A stretch of DNA of 64,000 nucleotides from Bacteroidales bacterium UBA1714. Its GTDB lineage: Bacteria; Bacteroidota; Bacteroidia; Bacteroidales; Paludibacteraceae. The stretch's first letter is position 1. Each line of letters starts with the position of its first letter. Where the stretch lies: positions 4,883 to 68,882 of the forward strand of contig DCIY01000012.1 of NCBI GenBank assembly GCA_002317295.1, written 5' to 3'. The position numbers and the translations under genes are program-made. Below the pieces are notes generated by a model, which had not been told where the DNA came from, did no database searches, and saw only the letters and a list, made by a program, of their open reading frames with translations. Below are positions 7,882 through 17,853 of the stretch, piece after piece.

Positions 7882-9843
7882 ATGATTAAAATGATGTTTC
7901 CGGACGGTAGTGTCCGTGAGTATGAAAGCGGCGTAACGCCGTTGCAGGTAGCTGAGTCCATCAGCACTCGTTTAGCGCAAGATATTCTTGTTGCCAGTAT
8001 TAAGGTCAAAGATGAGTTTGTGATTACCGAACTCAATACGCCTCTCACCGAGGATTGTGCCATCAAACTCCACAAATGGGAGGATGAAGAAGCCAAGCAT
8101 GCTTTTTGGCATACCTCTTCTCACCTGATGGCCGAAGCCCTTCAGGAGTTGTATCCGGGCATTCAGTTTGGTATAGGACCGGCCATTGAAAACGGATTCT
8201 ATTATGATGTTTATCCGGCAGAAGGTCAGGCTATCTCGGAGAAAGATTTCCCGATGATTGAGGCCAAGATGATGGAGTTGCATGCCAAAAAAGAGGTGCT
8301 GGTCAAGCAGTCTATTTCCAAGGAAGATGCTTTGAAACAATTTGGGGCCAAAGGTCAGACATACAAGTGTGAACTCATTTCCGAACTGGAAGATGGTCAT
8401 ATTACCACTTATACTCAGGGAGCGTTTACCGATTTGTGCCGCGGTCCGCATATTCTGACGACCGAACCCATCAAGGCAGTGAAGGTGCTCAGTTGTGCCG
8501 CTGCCTACTGGCGTGGCGATGAGAAACGTCCCATGATGACCCGTATCTATGCCATCACATTCCCCAAGAAGGCGATGCTTGACGAGTATCTGGCATTGTT
8601 GGAAGAAGCCAAGAAACGCGACCACCGTAAGATTGGTAAAGAACTGGATTTGTTCATGTTCTCGGATATGGTGGGCAAAGGACTGCCTATCTGGTTACCC
8701 AAAGGCACGGCACTGCGTTTGCGTCTGGAGGATTTTCTCAAGAAGATACAGAAACGTTATGGTTATCAGCAGGTGATTACTCCGCATATTGGTTCCAAGA
8801 ACCTGTATATCACTTCGGGTCACTGGGATCACTATGGTAAGGACTCTTTCCAACCGATTACCACTCCCGAAGAGGGCGAGGTGTATCTGCTCAAACCGAT
8901 GAACTGCCCTCACCACTGCGCCATCTTTAAGAACAGTCCCCGTTCGTACAAGGATCTGCCATTCCGTTGTGCGGAGTTTGGTACGGTATATCGTTATGAG
9001 CAATCGGGCGAGTTACATGGTTTGACCCGCGTTCGTTCGTTTACGCAGGATGATGCCCATATCTTCTGCCGTCAGGATCAGGTGAAGCAGGAGTTTATTC
9101 GCGTGATGGAGATTATCAATATCATCTTCAAATCGTTGAACTTTGACAATTACGAGGCCCAAATCTCGTTGCGTGACCCCAATAACCACGAGAAGTATGT
9201 GGGTTCGGACGAAGTGTGGGAGCAGGCCGAAAATGCCATTCGTGAGGCGTGCAGGGAAATGAACCTTCCGGCTCGTGAAGAAACCGGTGAGGCCGCATTC
9301 TATGGTCCCAAACTCGACTTTATGGTTAAGGATGCCATCGGTCGTCGTTGGCAATTGGGTACTATTCAGGTAGACTATAACCTGCCGGAGCGCTTTGAAC
9401 TCGAATATGTGGGCGAGGATAACCAGAAACATCGTCCGGTGATGATTCACCGTGCACCGTTTGGTTCGATGGAGCGTTTTGTCGCCGTGCTCATTGAGCA
9501 TACTGCCGGTAAGTTCCCATTGTGGTTGACGCCGGATCAGGCCGTTGTATTGCCGATTTCGGAAAAGAGCAACGAGTATGCCTGGAAGGTGAAAGAGATG
9601 CTCGAGCAACAGGATGTTCGTGTCATTGTGGATGACCGTAACGAGAAACTGGGTCGTAAGATTCGTGACAACGAACTCAAACGCATTCCGTATATGCTGA
9701 TTGTCGGTGAGAAAGAAGCCGAAGAAGGTATGGTGAGCGTTCGTCAGCAGGGTGCTGAAGAAAAGGGACAAATGAGCATTCAGGAGTTTGCTGATTTTGT
9801 CAATCGCACCGTCGACGAGCAAATGAATGCCTATAATGGTTAA
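7882..9843 (+). CDS. thrS: Threonine--tRNA ligase
   Basis: 653 residues, the usual length. In order: TGS domain ([17 protein letters not shown]), the editing domain with CRGPH (about residues 188-192), the class II catalytic core with motif 2 ([20 protein letters not shown]) and zinc ligands in MNCPHHC, motif 3 near GSMERF, and the anticodon-binding domain ([11 protein letters not shown] to the end). It charges tRNA-Thr in the cytoplasm. The stop codon TAA (9841-9843) is the first three bases of a unit in a 7-nt tandem repeat. Confidence 0.98.
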   Translation: MIKMMFPDGSVREYESGVTPLQVAESISTRLAQDILVASIKVKDEFVITELNTPLTEDCAIKLHKWEDEEAKHAFWHTSSHLMAEALQELYPGIQFGIGPAIENGFYYDVYPAEGQAISEKDFPMIEAKMMELHAKKEVLVKQSISKEDALKQFGAKGQTYKCELISELEDGHITTYTQGAFTDLCRGPHILTTEPIKAVKVLSCAAAYWRGDEKRPMMTRIYAITFPKKAMLDEYLALLEEAKKRDHRKIGKELDLFMFSDMVGKGLPIWLPKGTALRLRLEDFLKKIQKRYGYQQVITPHIGSKNLYITSGHWDHYGKDSFQPITTPEEGEVYLLKPMNCPHHCAIFKNSPRSYKDLPFRCAEFGTVYRYEQSGELHGLTRVRSFTQDDAHIFCRQDQVKQEFIRVMEIINIIFKSLNFDNYEAQISLRDPNNHEKYVGSDEVWEQAENAIREACREMNLPAREETGEAAFYGPKLDFMVKDAIGRRWQLGTIQVDYNLPERFELEYVGEDNQKHRPVMIHRAPFGSMERFVAVLIEHTAGKFPLWLTPDQAVVLPISEKSNEYAWKVKEMLEQQDVRVIVDDRNEKLGRKIRDNELKRIPYMLIVGEKEAEEGMVSVRQQGAEEKGQMSIQEFADFVNRTVDEQMNAYNG

Positions 9844-9889
9844 TGGTTAATGGTTAATGGTTAACGATTAATGGTTAACGATTAGTGAG
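9834..9889. repeat. Tandem 7-nt repeat (TAATGGT) between thrS and rnhB
   Basis: Seven consecutive 7-mers from 9834 to 9882 read TAATGGT four times, then TAACGAT, TAATGGT, TAACGAT; a degenerate unit TAGTGAG completes the run. The array starts inside the last codons of thrS, contains its stop codon and ends 2 nt before the rnhB ATG. The same unit in reverse orientation occurs at 44258-44285. Confidence 0.9.
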
Positions 9890-9891
9890 TC

Positions 9892-10497
9892 ATGCTCAAA
9901 CCGTATTGCATCGCCAATGTGGTAGAAGCTGGCTGCGATGAAGCAGGCCGCGGACCACTCGCTGGGAGTGTGTTCGCGGCGGCTGTTATTTTAGATGCGT
10001 CGCAATTGGGTGTAGAGTTGACTTCGCTGCTGAACGATTCCAAACAACTTACCGAACGCCAGCGCTATCAGTTGCGTCCGCTGATTGAGTCACAGGCCAC
10101 TGCCTGGGCCGTGGCCGAAGTGACGGCGCAGGAGATTGACCAAATCAATATCCTCAATGCGTCCATCCTGGGCATGCAGCGTGCGCTGGCACAACTGCGT
10201 GTTCGGCCCGAACATATTCTGGTGGACGGCAATAAATGGAAACCCTATGTGCCGGAAGGTGAATTATTGGAAATACCGGCGCGCACCGTTGTTCATGGCG
10301 ATGCTACCTATATGAGCATTGCTGCGGCCAGTGTTTTGGCCAAAACGTATCGGGATGATTATATGCTTCGTTTGCACGAAGAATATCCCATGTACCATTG
10401 GGATGAGAATAAGGGTTATCCGACCGCTGCCCATTATGCAGCATTACGCGAGTTTGGTCCCAGTCCGTACCATCGCAAGACATTTCGCTTATCCTGA
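9892..10497 (+). CDS. rnhB: Ribonuclease HII
   Basis: 201 residues. RNase HII cleaves the RNA strand of RNA-DNA hybrids and removes single ribonucleotides from DNA. The motif [12 protein letters not shown] carries acidic residues D16 and E17, with D112 in VDGN and D155 in KTYRDDY completing the four-carboxylate site. The ATG at 9892 fits the family N-terminus. It lies directly behind thrS with a heptamer array between, and converges on trmN6 with 3 nt separating the stop codons. Confidence 0.95.
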   Translation: MLKPYCIANVVEAGCDEAGRGPLAGSVFAAAVILDASQLGVELTSLLNDSKQLTERQRYQLRPLIESQATAWAVAEVTAQEIDQINILNASILGMQRALAQLRVRPEHILVDGNKWKPYVPEGELLEIPARTVVHGDATYMSIAAASVLAKTYRDDYMLRLHEEYPMYHWDENKGYPTAAHYAALREFGPSPYHRKTFRLS

Positions 10498-10517
10498 GAC
10501 TTATAAATAAAAGTCTT
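10496..10517. terminator. Weak hairpin between convergent rnhB and trmN6
   Basis: AGACTT (10497-10502) pairs with AAGTCT (10511-10516) around an A/T-rich 8-nt loop, followed by TT. It covers both stop codons and could end transcription from either side, but the stem is short. Confidence 0.3.
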
Positions 10518-11229
10518 TCGTTAACTGACTGTATTCCTCGCTGCGAGGCGCATTTTCCGCTTCCACATTCAGATGCGTTTCGATCATTTGGGGTAACCGA
10601 TCATCGGATAAGGTAAACGATAATAATACCCGTTTGGGTTCCAATCCGGGTCGGGTGTGTACCCAGGTTAAGCGTCTTAATGATAGTCCGTAATGAACGG
10701 CGGAGGTAACGATAACTTCTTTTTGCTGAGCAGGCAGAATCAGGGCCAAAGTGCCTTCTTTTTTCAACATTTTGGCCGCACAAAACAGGAGTTCTTCACT
10801 GCTCAATTCGTCCGTATGACGCGCCATCTGCCGCTGTGCATCGGGATTCTTCAGACTGTTTTGAAAATAGGGTGGATTGCTCACAATCAAATCGTAGGTG
10901 TGGGCTTCGTGCGCCTGCGCAAAAGTTTGTACCGACTGGTGAATCACCTGCATGCGGTGTGCCCACGGACTATGCAAGCAGTTTTCCTGCGCTTGTAGGG
11001 CCGCCTGTTCGTCGATTTCCACTCCGTCTATTTGTGCACCTTCCCATCGTTGCGCCATCATGAGTGCCACGACACCGCTTCCGGTTCCGATATCCAGTAT
11101 CCGGGCATGAGGCATCGAGGAATCTACCTCGCACCATGCGCCCAACAGTACCGCATCGGTGCCTACTTTCATGGCACAACGATCATGCCACACTTCAAAC
11201 TGACGAAAACGAAAACTCGGACTACTCAT
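10501..11229 (-). CDS. trmN6: tRNA1(Val) adenine-37 N6-methyltransferase
   Basis: 242 residues of the TrmN6/YfiC family, which methylates A37 of tRNA1-Val using S-adenosylmethionine. The N-terminal motif FQVWHD-like (FEVWHDRCAMKVGTDAVLLG) is followed by the SAM-binding DIGTGSGV (46-53) and the catalytic NPPY (118-121) typical of N6-adenine methyltransferases. It overlaps the next upstream gene on the minus strand by 8 nt, so it is the last gene of a three-gene run of RNA modification and membrane genes. Confidence 0.9.
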   Translation of the reverse strand: MSSPSFRFRQFEVWHDRCAMKVGTDAVLLGAWCEVDSSMPHARILDIGTGSGVVALMMAQRWEGAQIDGVEIDEQAALQAQENCLHSPWAHRMQVIHQSVQTFAQAHEAHTYDLIVSNPPYFQNSLKNPDAQRQMARHTDELSSEELLFCAAKMLKKEGTLALILPAQQKEVIVTSAVHYGLSLRRLTWVHTRPGLEPKRVLLSFTLSDDRLPQMIETHLNVEAENAPRSEEYSQLTKDFYL

Positions 11230-11950
11230 GCGTTACCACACATTCGGTACAGTGATGATGTTCGCCATGATTTTCCCCCAGCAGATGGATTCCCAAATAG
11301 AGGCCATACCCTAAAAATAAGATCGCGCACGCGAGGCGAAAACCGTGTTCAAATCGGTGTAGTTTTTTGGTGAGCGATTCCATGGATATGGCGGAATAGG
11401 AAATGAGCCAAGCGATGATGATGATGGGAAGGCCGGTTCCCAAACCAAAGACCAAGGGACATAAGTGGGAAATCAAACCGTTGATATCGGAGGAAATGGC
11501 CAAATCAATCATGGTAAAGAAATATACCAGACGATGGGGACAAAAGGCGATGGCAAAAAAGATACCCAACATAAAGGCCCATAACCAACTGGAACGGTCA
11601 TCCACCGTTTGCAGCCATTTGCTCATACCATGATCATGATCGTGATGATGATGCCCGGCAAACAACAGTAAGATACCGCACAGCAGCATAAAAACACATA
11701 ACAACGGTTCGCCCCATGCGTTCATAAAATGGTGAATACCATTGGTTTGCGCTCCCATCAAAAAAGGAATGGACAAGAGCATATAGGTGCTCAGTTTGCC
11801 CAACACAAACATCATACCCGTCACCAGCACACGACGGCGATTTTGCATCTCCCGATCGATATATCCAATGGCCGCTACACTGGTAAACAGGGTACACGGA
11901 TCCAGTATCATCAAAAATCCTAACAGCAGGGAAGTAATGAGTGTCAGCAT
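11222..11950 (-). CDS. CcdA/DsbD-like polytopic membrane protein with His-rich loops
   Basis: 242 residues with six or seven hydrophobic segments. Two cysteines next to prolines, in DPCTLF (helix 1) and AFCPHR (central helix), match the paired intramembrane cysteines of the CcdA/DsbD superfamily. Members carry thiol-redox equivalents, sulfite-like anions or arsenicals. A cytoplasmic or periplasmic loop reads HHHHDHDHG and the tail ends GEHHHCTEC, suggesting metal binding. It sits between two RNA methyltransferase genes, which gives no functional clue. Transport of reducing power or a metal/metalloid are both possible; no close function is claimed. Confidence 0.7.
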   Translation of the reverse strand: MLTLITSLLLGFLMILDPCTLFTSVAAIGYIDREMQNRRRVLVTGMMFVLGKLSTYMLLSIPFLMGAQTNGIHHFMNAWGEPLLCVFMLLCGILLLFAGHHHHDHDHGMSKWLQTVDDRSSWLWAFMLGIFFAIAFCPHRLVYFFTMIDLAISSDINGLISHLCPLVFGLGTGLPIIIIAWLISYSAISMESLTKKLHRFEHGFRLACAILFLGYGLYLGIHLLGENHGEHHHCTECVVTHE

Positions 11951-11957
11951 AGTATGT

Positions 11958-12710
11958 TCAGTTCTTGATGGGACGTCTTAATTCGCTCAAGACCACCGCA
12001 GTAGCAATGGCTACATTGAGACTCTCCGATGTATCACTTCCCTGAGGGTAGGAAGGAATGCGAATGGGGTGGGTAATCATGGGGCGAATGGCTTGCGAAA
12101 TGCCGTTTCCCTCGTTTCCCATCAACAAAATGGCCTTTCCGTCTCGCTGCGCGGGCAAGGTATGATACATATTTTTACCTTCCAACAATGTGCCGTATAT
12201 GGGGCATGTCTGTTGGGCTAACCATGTGGGAAGGTCACCATAGTATACCTGCACCCGAGAGAGTGCGCCCATGGTGGCTTGCACGACTTTGGAATTATAA
12301 CAATCGGCCGTGAGCGAGGAGCATACGATATGACGAACGCCAAACCAGTCTGCTGTACGTATGATGGTACCCAGGTTGCCCGGGTCCTGGACATCGTCCA
12401 AACAGAGTACTAATTCGTTGAATACCCATGAATCAATGCTTCTGTTTTTGGGCATTTTAAACACACCGATACTGCCTTGCGGCGTGCGCAACGAGGACAT
12501 TTGACTCACTTGTTGTTCATCGGCCTGATAACACAAAGAAGCATCGATTTCCGGAGCGAAAAAATTGATGAGACAGACCGGCTCAAAAGCATGAATCAGT
12601 TCTGAGATACATTTGTCTCCTTCGGCAACGAATAATCCCATTTCGTCCCGAAATTTTTTCATTTGCAAACTGCGAATCGTTTTAATCTGCGCTTTTGAAA
12701 TTATGGCCAT
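11958..12710 (-). CDS. TrmH/SpoU-family RNA 2'-O-methyltransferase
   Basis: 250 residues. The N-terminal substrate-binding part (AQIKTIRSLQMKKFRDEMGLFVAEG) is followed by a SPOUT methyltransferase domain with motif 1 DPGNLGTIIRTADWFG, motif 2 LMGNEGNGIS and motif 3 IPSYPQGSDTSESLNVA, the knot that binds SAM. The target nucleotide in rRNA or tRNA cannot be deduced. The frame extends to a TTG at 12752, but that codon overlaps the -7 element of the promoter, so the ATG at 12710 (MAIISKAQ) is chosen; it also matches family N-termini. Confidence 0.9.
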   Translation of the reverse strand: MAIISKAQIKTIRSLQMKKFRDEMGLFVAEGDKCISELIHAFEPVCLINFFAPEIDASLCYQADEQQVSQMSSLRTPQGSIGVFKMPKNRSIDSWVFNELVLCLDDVQDPGNLGTIIRTADWFGVRHIVCSSLTADCYNSKVVQATMGALSRVQVYYGDLPTWLAQQTCPIYGTLLEGKNMYHTLPAQRDGKAILLMGNEGNGISQAIRPMITHPIRIPSYPQGSDTSESLNVAIATAVVLSELRRPIKN

Positions 12711-12749
12711 GTGTCCTGATGTATAGCGTCTTATGTTAAAAAAAGCATG

Positions 12750-12781
12750 CAAAAGTACGAAAAAAAGCCGAATACTGCAAA
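12750..12781 (-). promoter_or_regulatory. Promoter for the TrmH-family gene
   Basis: Read on the minus strand: TTTG (12781-12778), a 20-nt spacer, then TACTTTTG (12757-12750) followed by CA. Transcription would start near 12744, 34 nt before the chosen ATG. Confidence 0.75.
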
Positions 12782-12785
12782 TAAT

Positions 12786-12817
12786 TTTGCATAAATCGAT
12801 AAATTTTTGTAATTTTG
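12786..12817 (+). promoter_or_regulatory. Promoter for the BamA/TamA-like operon
   Basis: TTTG (12786-12789), a 20-nt spacer and TAATTTTG (12810-12817) followed by CAG. The predicted start near 12823 gives a leader of about 20 nt. Confidence 0.75.
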
Positions 12818-12842
12818 CAGGCTATATTACGTTAGCATAATC

Positions 12843-15032
12843 ATGCGCGCGCGCCGCACACAACATATGGTATGGGGAATAGGACTGATTCTGATGGTAA
12901 TCGGAGTCTTTCCTTCGTGTAATGTGTGCAAGTTTGTTCCCGAGGACAAGCAATTGCTGTATAAGACAAAAATTGAGGTGGTGGACAACGATCAGATTCA
13001 GGCCTCCAATCTCAAGTCCTATCTGCGCCAAACCCAAAATGCGGAGATATTGGGTTTTTGGAAACTGCAATTGCATGTATACAATACCGCTCCGGCGGAT
13101 ACAACCAAAAAGTCCAAGGCCAAATTGGCCCGGAATGCCATGCGTATCGGAGAAGCCCCAGAGATTTATCGGGATGATTGGACGCAGGCCAGCATGAAAC
13201 AGTTGCAGAAAGCGATGCGCAACAAAGGTTACTTTGATGCGCAGGTGGATACGTCCAAGGTGGTGAAGGATCAAAAAATGTATCTGACTTACCAAATCAC
13301 GGCCAATCAACCTTATACCCTGCGCAATTGCAGTTATATGCTCCCGCAACAGGATCTGAAGAGGCAGGCCACCTCTGATCGTACGCTGCTGCATGAGGGT
13401 ATGTTGTTTGATTCGGACGAACTGGATGCAGAGCGTCAACGAATCAGTTCGGCCATGCGCCAAAATGGCTATTTCTATTTTGACAAGGATATGTTGTGCT
13501 ACATCGCCGACAGTACCCATTTGTCTCGCCAAATCGATGTGCAACTGAAACTCAAAGAGTCCATTGAACAGTTACCCGATTCACAATTCAAGAAAATATT
13601 TACCCAATATACCATTCGTCAAACGAAGTTTGTCGTGGATTCCGGTCTCCAACTGCGGCCCAAAATGTTGGAACGCATCAGCTTGTTGGTGTCCGGTACG
13701 TTGTACAACGAGCAGGATGTATCCCGTACGTATGACCACCTGTACCAATTGGGGGCAGTCAAGTATGTGGACATCAGTTTTGTACCGGTTGGGGAAAATG
13801 AACTGGACTGCGTCATCACGCTGGCGCGCAATAAACTGAATACCGTTTCGGCGGAAATAGAAGGCACCTATTCGGCAGGCGATTGGGGCATAGGCGGTGG
13901 TGTAGGGTATATCAACAAGAATATCTTCCATGGTGCCGAAGAGTTGTCCTTAAATGCCAAAGCTGGTTATGAGTGGCGCCAAAACGGAGGTCGTGGTGTC
14001 GAAGCCAAAGCATCCGCAGGGCTGCGTTTTCCCAATGCGTTTAATGTCAACCTCAATTATCATTATCAGGACAGGCCGGAGGAGTATATCCGAACGATTG
14101 CCAACCTGGAACTGACATACACGTACCGCCGTTACCAGAGTCACTGGTTGCATGCGTTCCGATTCTTTGACCTCAGTTATGTCTACCTGCCATGGATCAG
14201 TGATGAGTTCCGTGCGCAGTTCCTACAACCGACCAATATCCTGAAATATTCGTACGAAAATCACTTTATTGATGCCATTGCGTACCGTATTAACTACACT
14301 TCCTATCGGGAGAAAAATCCGTACCGCTCGTACGGCAGTTTTTACCTTCAGTTGGAGACAGCCGGTAATGCGATGTATGGTTTGGCCAAACTGTGCAACT
14401 TCAAGCAGGATAAAGATGGTCACTATCTGGTAGGTACCGTAGGATTTGCGCAGTACGCCAAGGTGGACTTTAATTTTACGGGCCATGCCATTGCCAATGA
14501 GCACCATCGTGTCGTCTTTCATGGTGCTGTCGGTGTAGCCATTCCCTATGGCAATGCGGATGCTATCCCGTTTGAAAAACGCTACTTTGTAGGAGGTGCC
14601 AACAGTATTCGCGGTTGGATATCGCGTGCATTGGGTCCGGGTGGTTATTGTGGAACGGGTGACCGCATAGACTATAATAACCAGGCCGGTGATATCAAAC
14701 TCGAAATGAATGCCGAGTATCGTTGGCTGGTATGGAACTTTATAGAACTGGCGGCCTTTGTGGATGCCGGCAATATATGGACGATACGGGAATATGAGAG
14801 TCAACCGCATGGTTTGTTCGAGTGGTCGGAGTTTTACAAACAACTGGCCGTGGCGTATGGTGCAGGATTGCGACTGAACCTCAATTTTCTGGTGCTGCGT
14901 CTTGATTTTGGATTTAAACTCTACGATCCGTCGCACCTGTATACCGATCAGCGTCAGTGGCGTACGGTGGGCAATGGGTTGAGTTGGAAAAACGATGCCG
15001 CCGTGCATTTTGCCATCGGCTATCCGTTCTAG
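12843..15032 (+). CDS. BamA/TamA-family outer-membrane protein
   Basis: 729 residues. An N-terminal hydrophobic segment ends in FPSCN, a possible lipoprotein site. POTRA-like repeats follow (for example YFDAQVD and the FVVDSGLQLRPKMLERISLL region), then a 16-strand-type surface-antigen barrel with the conserved motif VGGANSIRGW and a typical C-terminal aromatic end (AIGYPF). Members insert or export proteins across the outer membrane. In Bacteroidota such paralogues often carry a lipid anchor and coexist with the main BamA. It is the first gene of an envelope operon with sppA, lpxK and an MsbA-type exporter. Confidence 0.88.
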   Translation: MRARRTQHMVWGIGLILMVIGVFPSCNVCKFVPEDKQLLYKTKIEVVDNDQIQASNLKSYLRQTQNAEILGFWKLQLHVYNTAPADTTKKSKAKLARNAMRIGEAPEIYRDDWTQASMKQLQKAMRNKGYFDAQVDTSKVVKDQKMYLTYQITANQPYTLRNCSYMLPQQDLKRQATSDRTLLHEGMLFDSDELDAERQRISSAMRQNGYFYFDKDMLCYIADSTHLSRQIDVQLKLKESIEQLPDSQFKKIFTQYTIRQTKFVVDSGLQLRPKMLERISLLVSGTLYNEQDVSRTYDHLYQLGAVKYVDISFVPVGENELDCVITLARNKLNTVSAEIEGTYSAGDWGIGGGVGYINKNIFHGAEELSLNAKAGYEWRQNGGRGVEAKASAGLRFPNAFNVNLNYHYQDRPEEYIRTIANLELTYTYRRYQSHWLHAFRFFDLSYVYLPWISDEFRAQFLQPTNILKYSYENHFIDAIAYRINYTSYREKNPYRSYGSFYLQLETAGNAMYGLAKLCNFKQDKDGHYLVGTVGFAQYAKVDFNFTGHAIANEHHRVVFHGAVGVAIPYGNADAIPFEKRYFVGGANSIRGWISRALGPGGYCGTGDRIDYNNQAGDIKLEMNAEYRWLVWNFIELAAFVDAGNIWTIREYESQPHGLFEWSEFYKQLAVAYGAGLRLNLNFLVLRLDFGFKLYDPSHLYTDQRQWRTVGNGLSWKNDAAVHFAIGYPF

Positions 15033-15064
15033 TTTTGAATATTCATTTTTTAAGTCTTATAGTT

Positions 15065-16825
15065 ATGATTTTTTTTCATCGTGAAGTAAATGAGAACCAA
15101 CCGCGTTATCAGCGTCATGGTTGCTTGCGTTCCTGTTTGATTACCTTTATGGTTTATCTGCTTATTTGCGGATTGTGTGGGTGGTTGTTTGAAGATATGT
15201 TTGAAAATCCTACCACCACACTGGAACCCAACAGCATCTACCGTCTTCGCCTCGAAGGCACGCTTCAGGAGCAGGCTCCCGAAGATAATCCATTTTTGGA
15301 TATGATGTCCGAGATTCCGGGGTATGAGCAACAGACCATACTGGGGTTGACCGATATCATTGACAATATCCGTCTGGCCAAAACGAATGACAATATCAAG
15401 GGCATTTATTTGGACGGTGGTCAGTTGATGATGGGGACCGCTTCGGCCAAAGCCATTCGGGACGCGCTCATCGATTTTAAGACATCCGGCAAATGGGTTA
15501 TTGCTTATGCCCAGCAATATGGCCAGGCCAACTATTACCTTGCCAGTGTGGCCGATCAGTTGTATGTCAATCCTGTAGGCTCTATTTCATGGCATGGCCT
15601 TTCGGCTCAAAAGATGTACTACACCCGTCTGCTTGAAAAGATTGGTGTGGAAATGCAGATTGTCAAAGTGGGTTCTTTCAAATCCGCGGTCGAACCCTTC
15701 TTTATGACCCATATGTCGGATGCCGACCGTCAACAAACCGAAAAGTATGTATCGGGTTTGTGGTCGGAACTGCGTCGTGGTGTGAGTGAATCTCGCCACA
15801 TTAGTGAGGCGGATTTGGACGCCTTGGCTGACCGGTATATGGACCTTCAACCGCAAGAGGAATATATCCAGTCCCACATGGCCGATGGTTTGGTGTACAC
15901 CGAAGATATGGACAGCATTTTCCGCGCATGGACGGGTACCAAGGACTTCCATATGGTTTCGCATACCGATATGGTGAATGTGCCTCGAACCAAAGCGGGT
16001 GTGAAGGATGAAGTAGCGGTAATCATCGCCGAAGGCAATATAACCGACACCCAAGGCGAGGGCATTGTCGGTAAAAAAATGGTGAAACTGATTGGTAAGA
16101 TTCGCAAAAACGAGCATGTCAAAGCGGTGGTTCTCCGTGTCAACAGTGGCGGTGGCAGTGCGGACGCCAGTGAACAGATATGGCATGCCATGACCACCTT
16201 GCAACAACAGGGTATCCCGGTGGTTGTTTCCATGGGTGATTATGCTGCCAGTGGTGGATACTATATCAGTTGCGAAGCCGATTATATCTTTGCTCAACCC
16301 AATACCCTCACGGGTTCCATTGGCATCTTTGGAACGATACCCAATTTCAGCAAGATTCGTGACAAAGCCGGCATTGATGTGGATGCCGTTTCTACGCATG
16401 AGCATTCCGGTTTGGAGGCGAATATGATTTATCGTGGCATGAATCCGTCGGAGCGTGCACTGATGCAGACCATGGTAGAACGGGGTTATGACCTGTTCAC
16501 CTCGCGTTGCGCTCAAGGCCGCCATATGACGCAGCAGGAAATCAAACGCATCGGCGAAGGTCGTGTGTGGTTAGGCACGGATGCTGTGGCATTGGGCCTG
16601 GTGGACTGCCTGGGTAATATGGACGATGCCATCGTTAAGGCCGCTGATTTGGCTGGCATTGAATCCTATACGATTCAAACTTATCCGGAGAAAAAGTCCT
16701 TCCTGGACGAGATGATACAGGCTTTGGACGATAGTACGGAGGAAGAAAAAATCATTGCCCGCATTCGTACATTTGTTTCTCGCCCTCGTATCATGGCTCA
16801 AATGCCTGAAGTGACGATTGAGTAA
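15065..16825 (+). CDS. sppA: Signal peptide peptidase SppA, 67-kDa type
   Basis: 586 residues with one N-terminal transmembrane segment (about 23-44). SppA degrades cleaved signal peptides at the inner membrane. It shows the tandem two-domain layout of the long form: the general-base lysine in VGSFKSAVEP (about residue 206) in the N-terminal half and the nucleophile serine in YAASGGYY (about 396) in the C-terminal half, followed by NTLTGSIGIFG. The frame is open from 14957, inside the upstream gene, so the ATG at 15065 (MIFFHREVNE) 32 nt after that gene's stop is preferred. Confidence 0.93.
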   Translation: MIFFHREVNENQPRYQRHGCLRSCLITFMVYLLICGLCGWLFEDMFENPTTTLEPNSIYRLRLEGTLQEQAPEDNPFLDMMSEIPGYEQQTILGLTDIIDNIRLAKTNDNIKGIYLDGGQLMMGTASAKAIRDALIDFKTSGKWVIAYAQQYGQANYYLASVADQLYVNPVGSISWHGLSAQKMYYTRLLEKIGVEMQIVKVGSFKSAVEPFFMTHMSDADRQQTEKYVSGLWSELRRGVSESRHISEADLDALADRYMDLQPQEEYIQSHMADGLVYTEDMDSIFRAWTGTKDFHMVSHTDMVNVPRTKAGVKDEVAVIIAEGNITDTQGEGIVGKKMVKLIGKIRKNEHVKAVVLRVNSGGGSADASEQIWHAMTTLQQQGIPVVVSMGDYAASGGYYISCEADYIFAQPNTLTGSIGIFGTIPNFSKIRDKAGIDVDAVSTHEHSGLEANMIYRGMNPSERALMQTMVERGYDLFTSRCAQGRHMTQQEIKRIGEGRVWLGTDAVALGLVDCLGNMDDAIVKAADLAGIESYTIQTYPEKKSFLDEMIQALDDSTEEEKIIARIRTFVSRPRIMAQMPEVTIE

Positions 16826-16837
16826 TCGCTATGGACT

Positions 16838-17848
16838 ATGAATCATAAAGCACTACGAAAGATGCTCTTGCCGCTGAGTTGGATTTATTCTGCGGCGGTT
16901 TGGATTCGGAATATGTTGTACGATGAACATATTCTGGTTTCTCATTCGGTGTCTGTTCCTACCATCGTAGTAGGTAATCTGGCCGTGGGAGGAACGGGCA
17001 AAACGCCCTTTGTGGAGCACTTGATTCGTCTGCTCGGTGAACAATACCATGTGGCTGTTCTGTCTCGTGGGTATGGCCGCAAATCGCATGGATTTGTGTT
17101 GGCCAATGAATCGTGTGATGCGCTTGCTTTGGGCGATGAACCCTGGCAGATACATCATAAGTTCCCGCACATACCCCTGGCGGTGTGTGCCGATCGTATC
17201 CATGGCATCAAACGCCTCATGCAACTATGTCCGGAGATTGATGTCATCCTGCTGGACGATGCCCTGCAATATCGTCGGTTACAATCCGGCATGAACATTC
17301 TGTTAACCGGTTATGATAACCTCTACATCCGCGATTGCTATTTGCCGGCCGGCAGTCTGAGAGATCATGTTTCCCAGGCGCTCCGTGCCAACCTGATTGT
17401 GGTAACGCATTGCCCGCCAAAAATGCAACCCATAGATAAACGGGTAGTGAATTCTGAACTACATTTGTATACCTGGCAACATTTATACTTCAGCCGTGTA
17501 CAGTATCCTCAAATTCCCCGTGCACATCATGCCTTATTGCTTACCGGCATCGCATCTTCCACTTATTTGGAACAATATGTGCGCTCCTGTGTGGAAAACC
17601 TGCAAGTGCTGCGCTATCAGGATCATCATTGGTATACCCATAAGGATATACAGGTATTGGAGAAAAAAGCGGCCGAGGTGGATTATATCTTTACAACCGA
17701 AAAAGATATGGCACGATTGACTGTCCATACGCTCAGTGAGGATCTGAAAGCCAAACTGTATCCGATACCCATCTGCCTGAGTCTTGATGAACAATCGGAC
17801 ATGCTGAAAGCATTGCAATTATACATTAACGAACGAATCAGAAAATAA
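16838..17848 (+). CDS. lpxK: Tetraacyldisaccharide 4'-kinase
   Basis: 336 residues. LpxK phosphorylates the 4' position of the lipid A precursor at the inner membrane. The N-terminus has a membrane-associated helix (LLPLSWIYSAAVWIRNMLY), and the P-loop VVGNLAVGGTGKTP lies at about 44-57. DDALQYR and the C-terminal TTEKDMARL motif are family hallmarks. It follows sppA by 12 nt and precedes an MsbA-type exporter by 5 nt, so lipid A synthesis and flipping are coupled in one operon. Confidence 0.95.
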   Translation: MNHKALRKMLLPLSWIYSAAVWIRNMLYDEHILVSHSVSVPTIVVGNLAVGGTGKTPFVEHLIRLLGEQYHVAVLSRGYGRKSHGFVLANESCDALALGDEPWQIHHKFPHIPLAVCADRIHGIKRLMQLCPEIDVILLDDALQYRRLQSGMNILLTGYDNLYIRDCYLPAGSLRDHVSQALRANLIVVTHCPPKMQPIDKRVVNSELHLYTWQHLYFSRVQYPQIPRAHHALLLTGIASSTYLEQYVRSCVENLQVLRYQDHHWYTHKDIQVLEKKAAEVDYIFTTEKDMARLTVHTLSEDLKAKLYPIPICLSLDEQSDMLKALQLYINERIRK

Positions 17849-17853
17849 TAATT

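Noticed and set aside
9834..9889. Heptamer array as a CRISPR-like or attachment site
   Set aside because: Units are contiguous without spacers and far too short; no cas or integrase genes.
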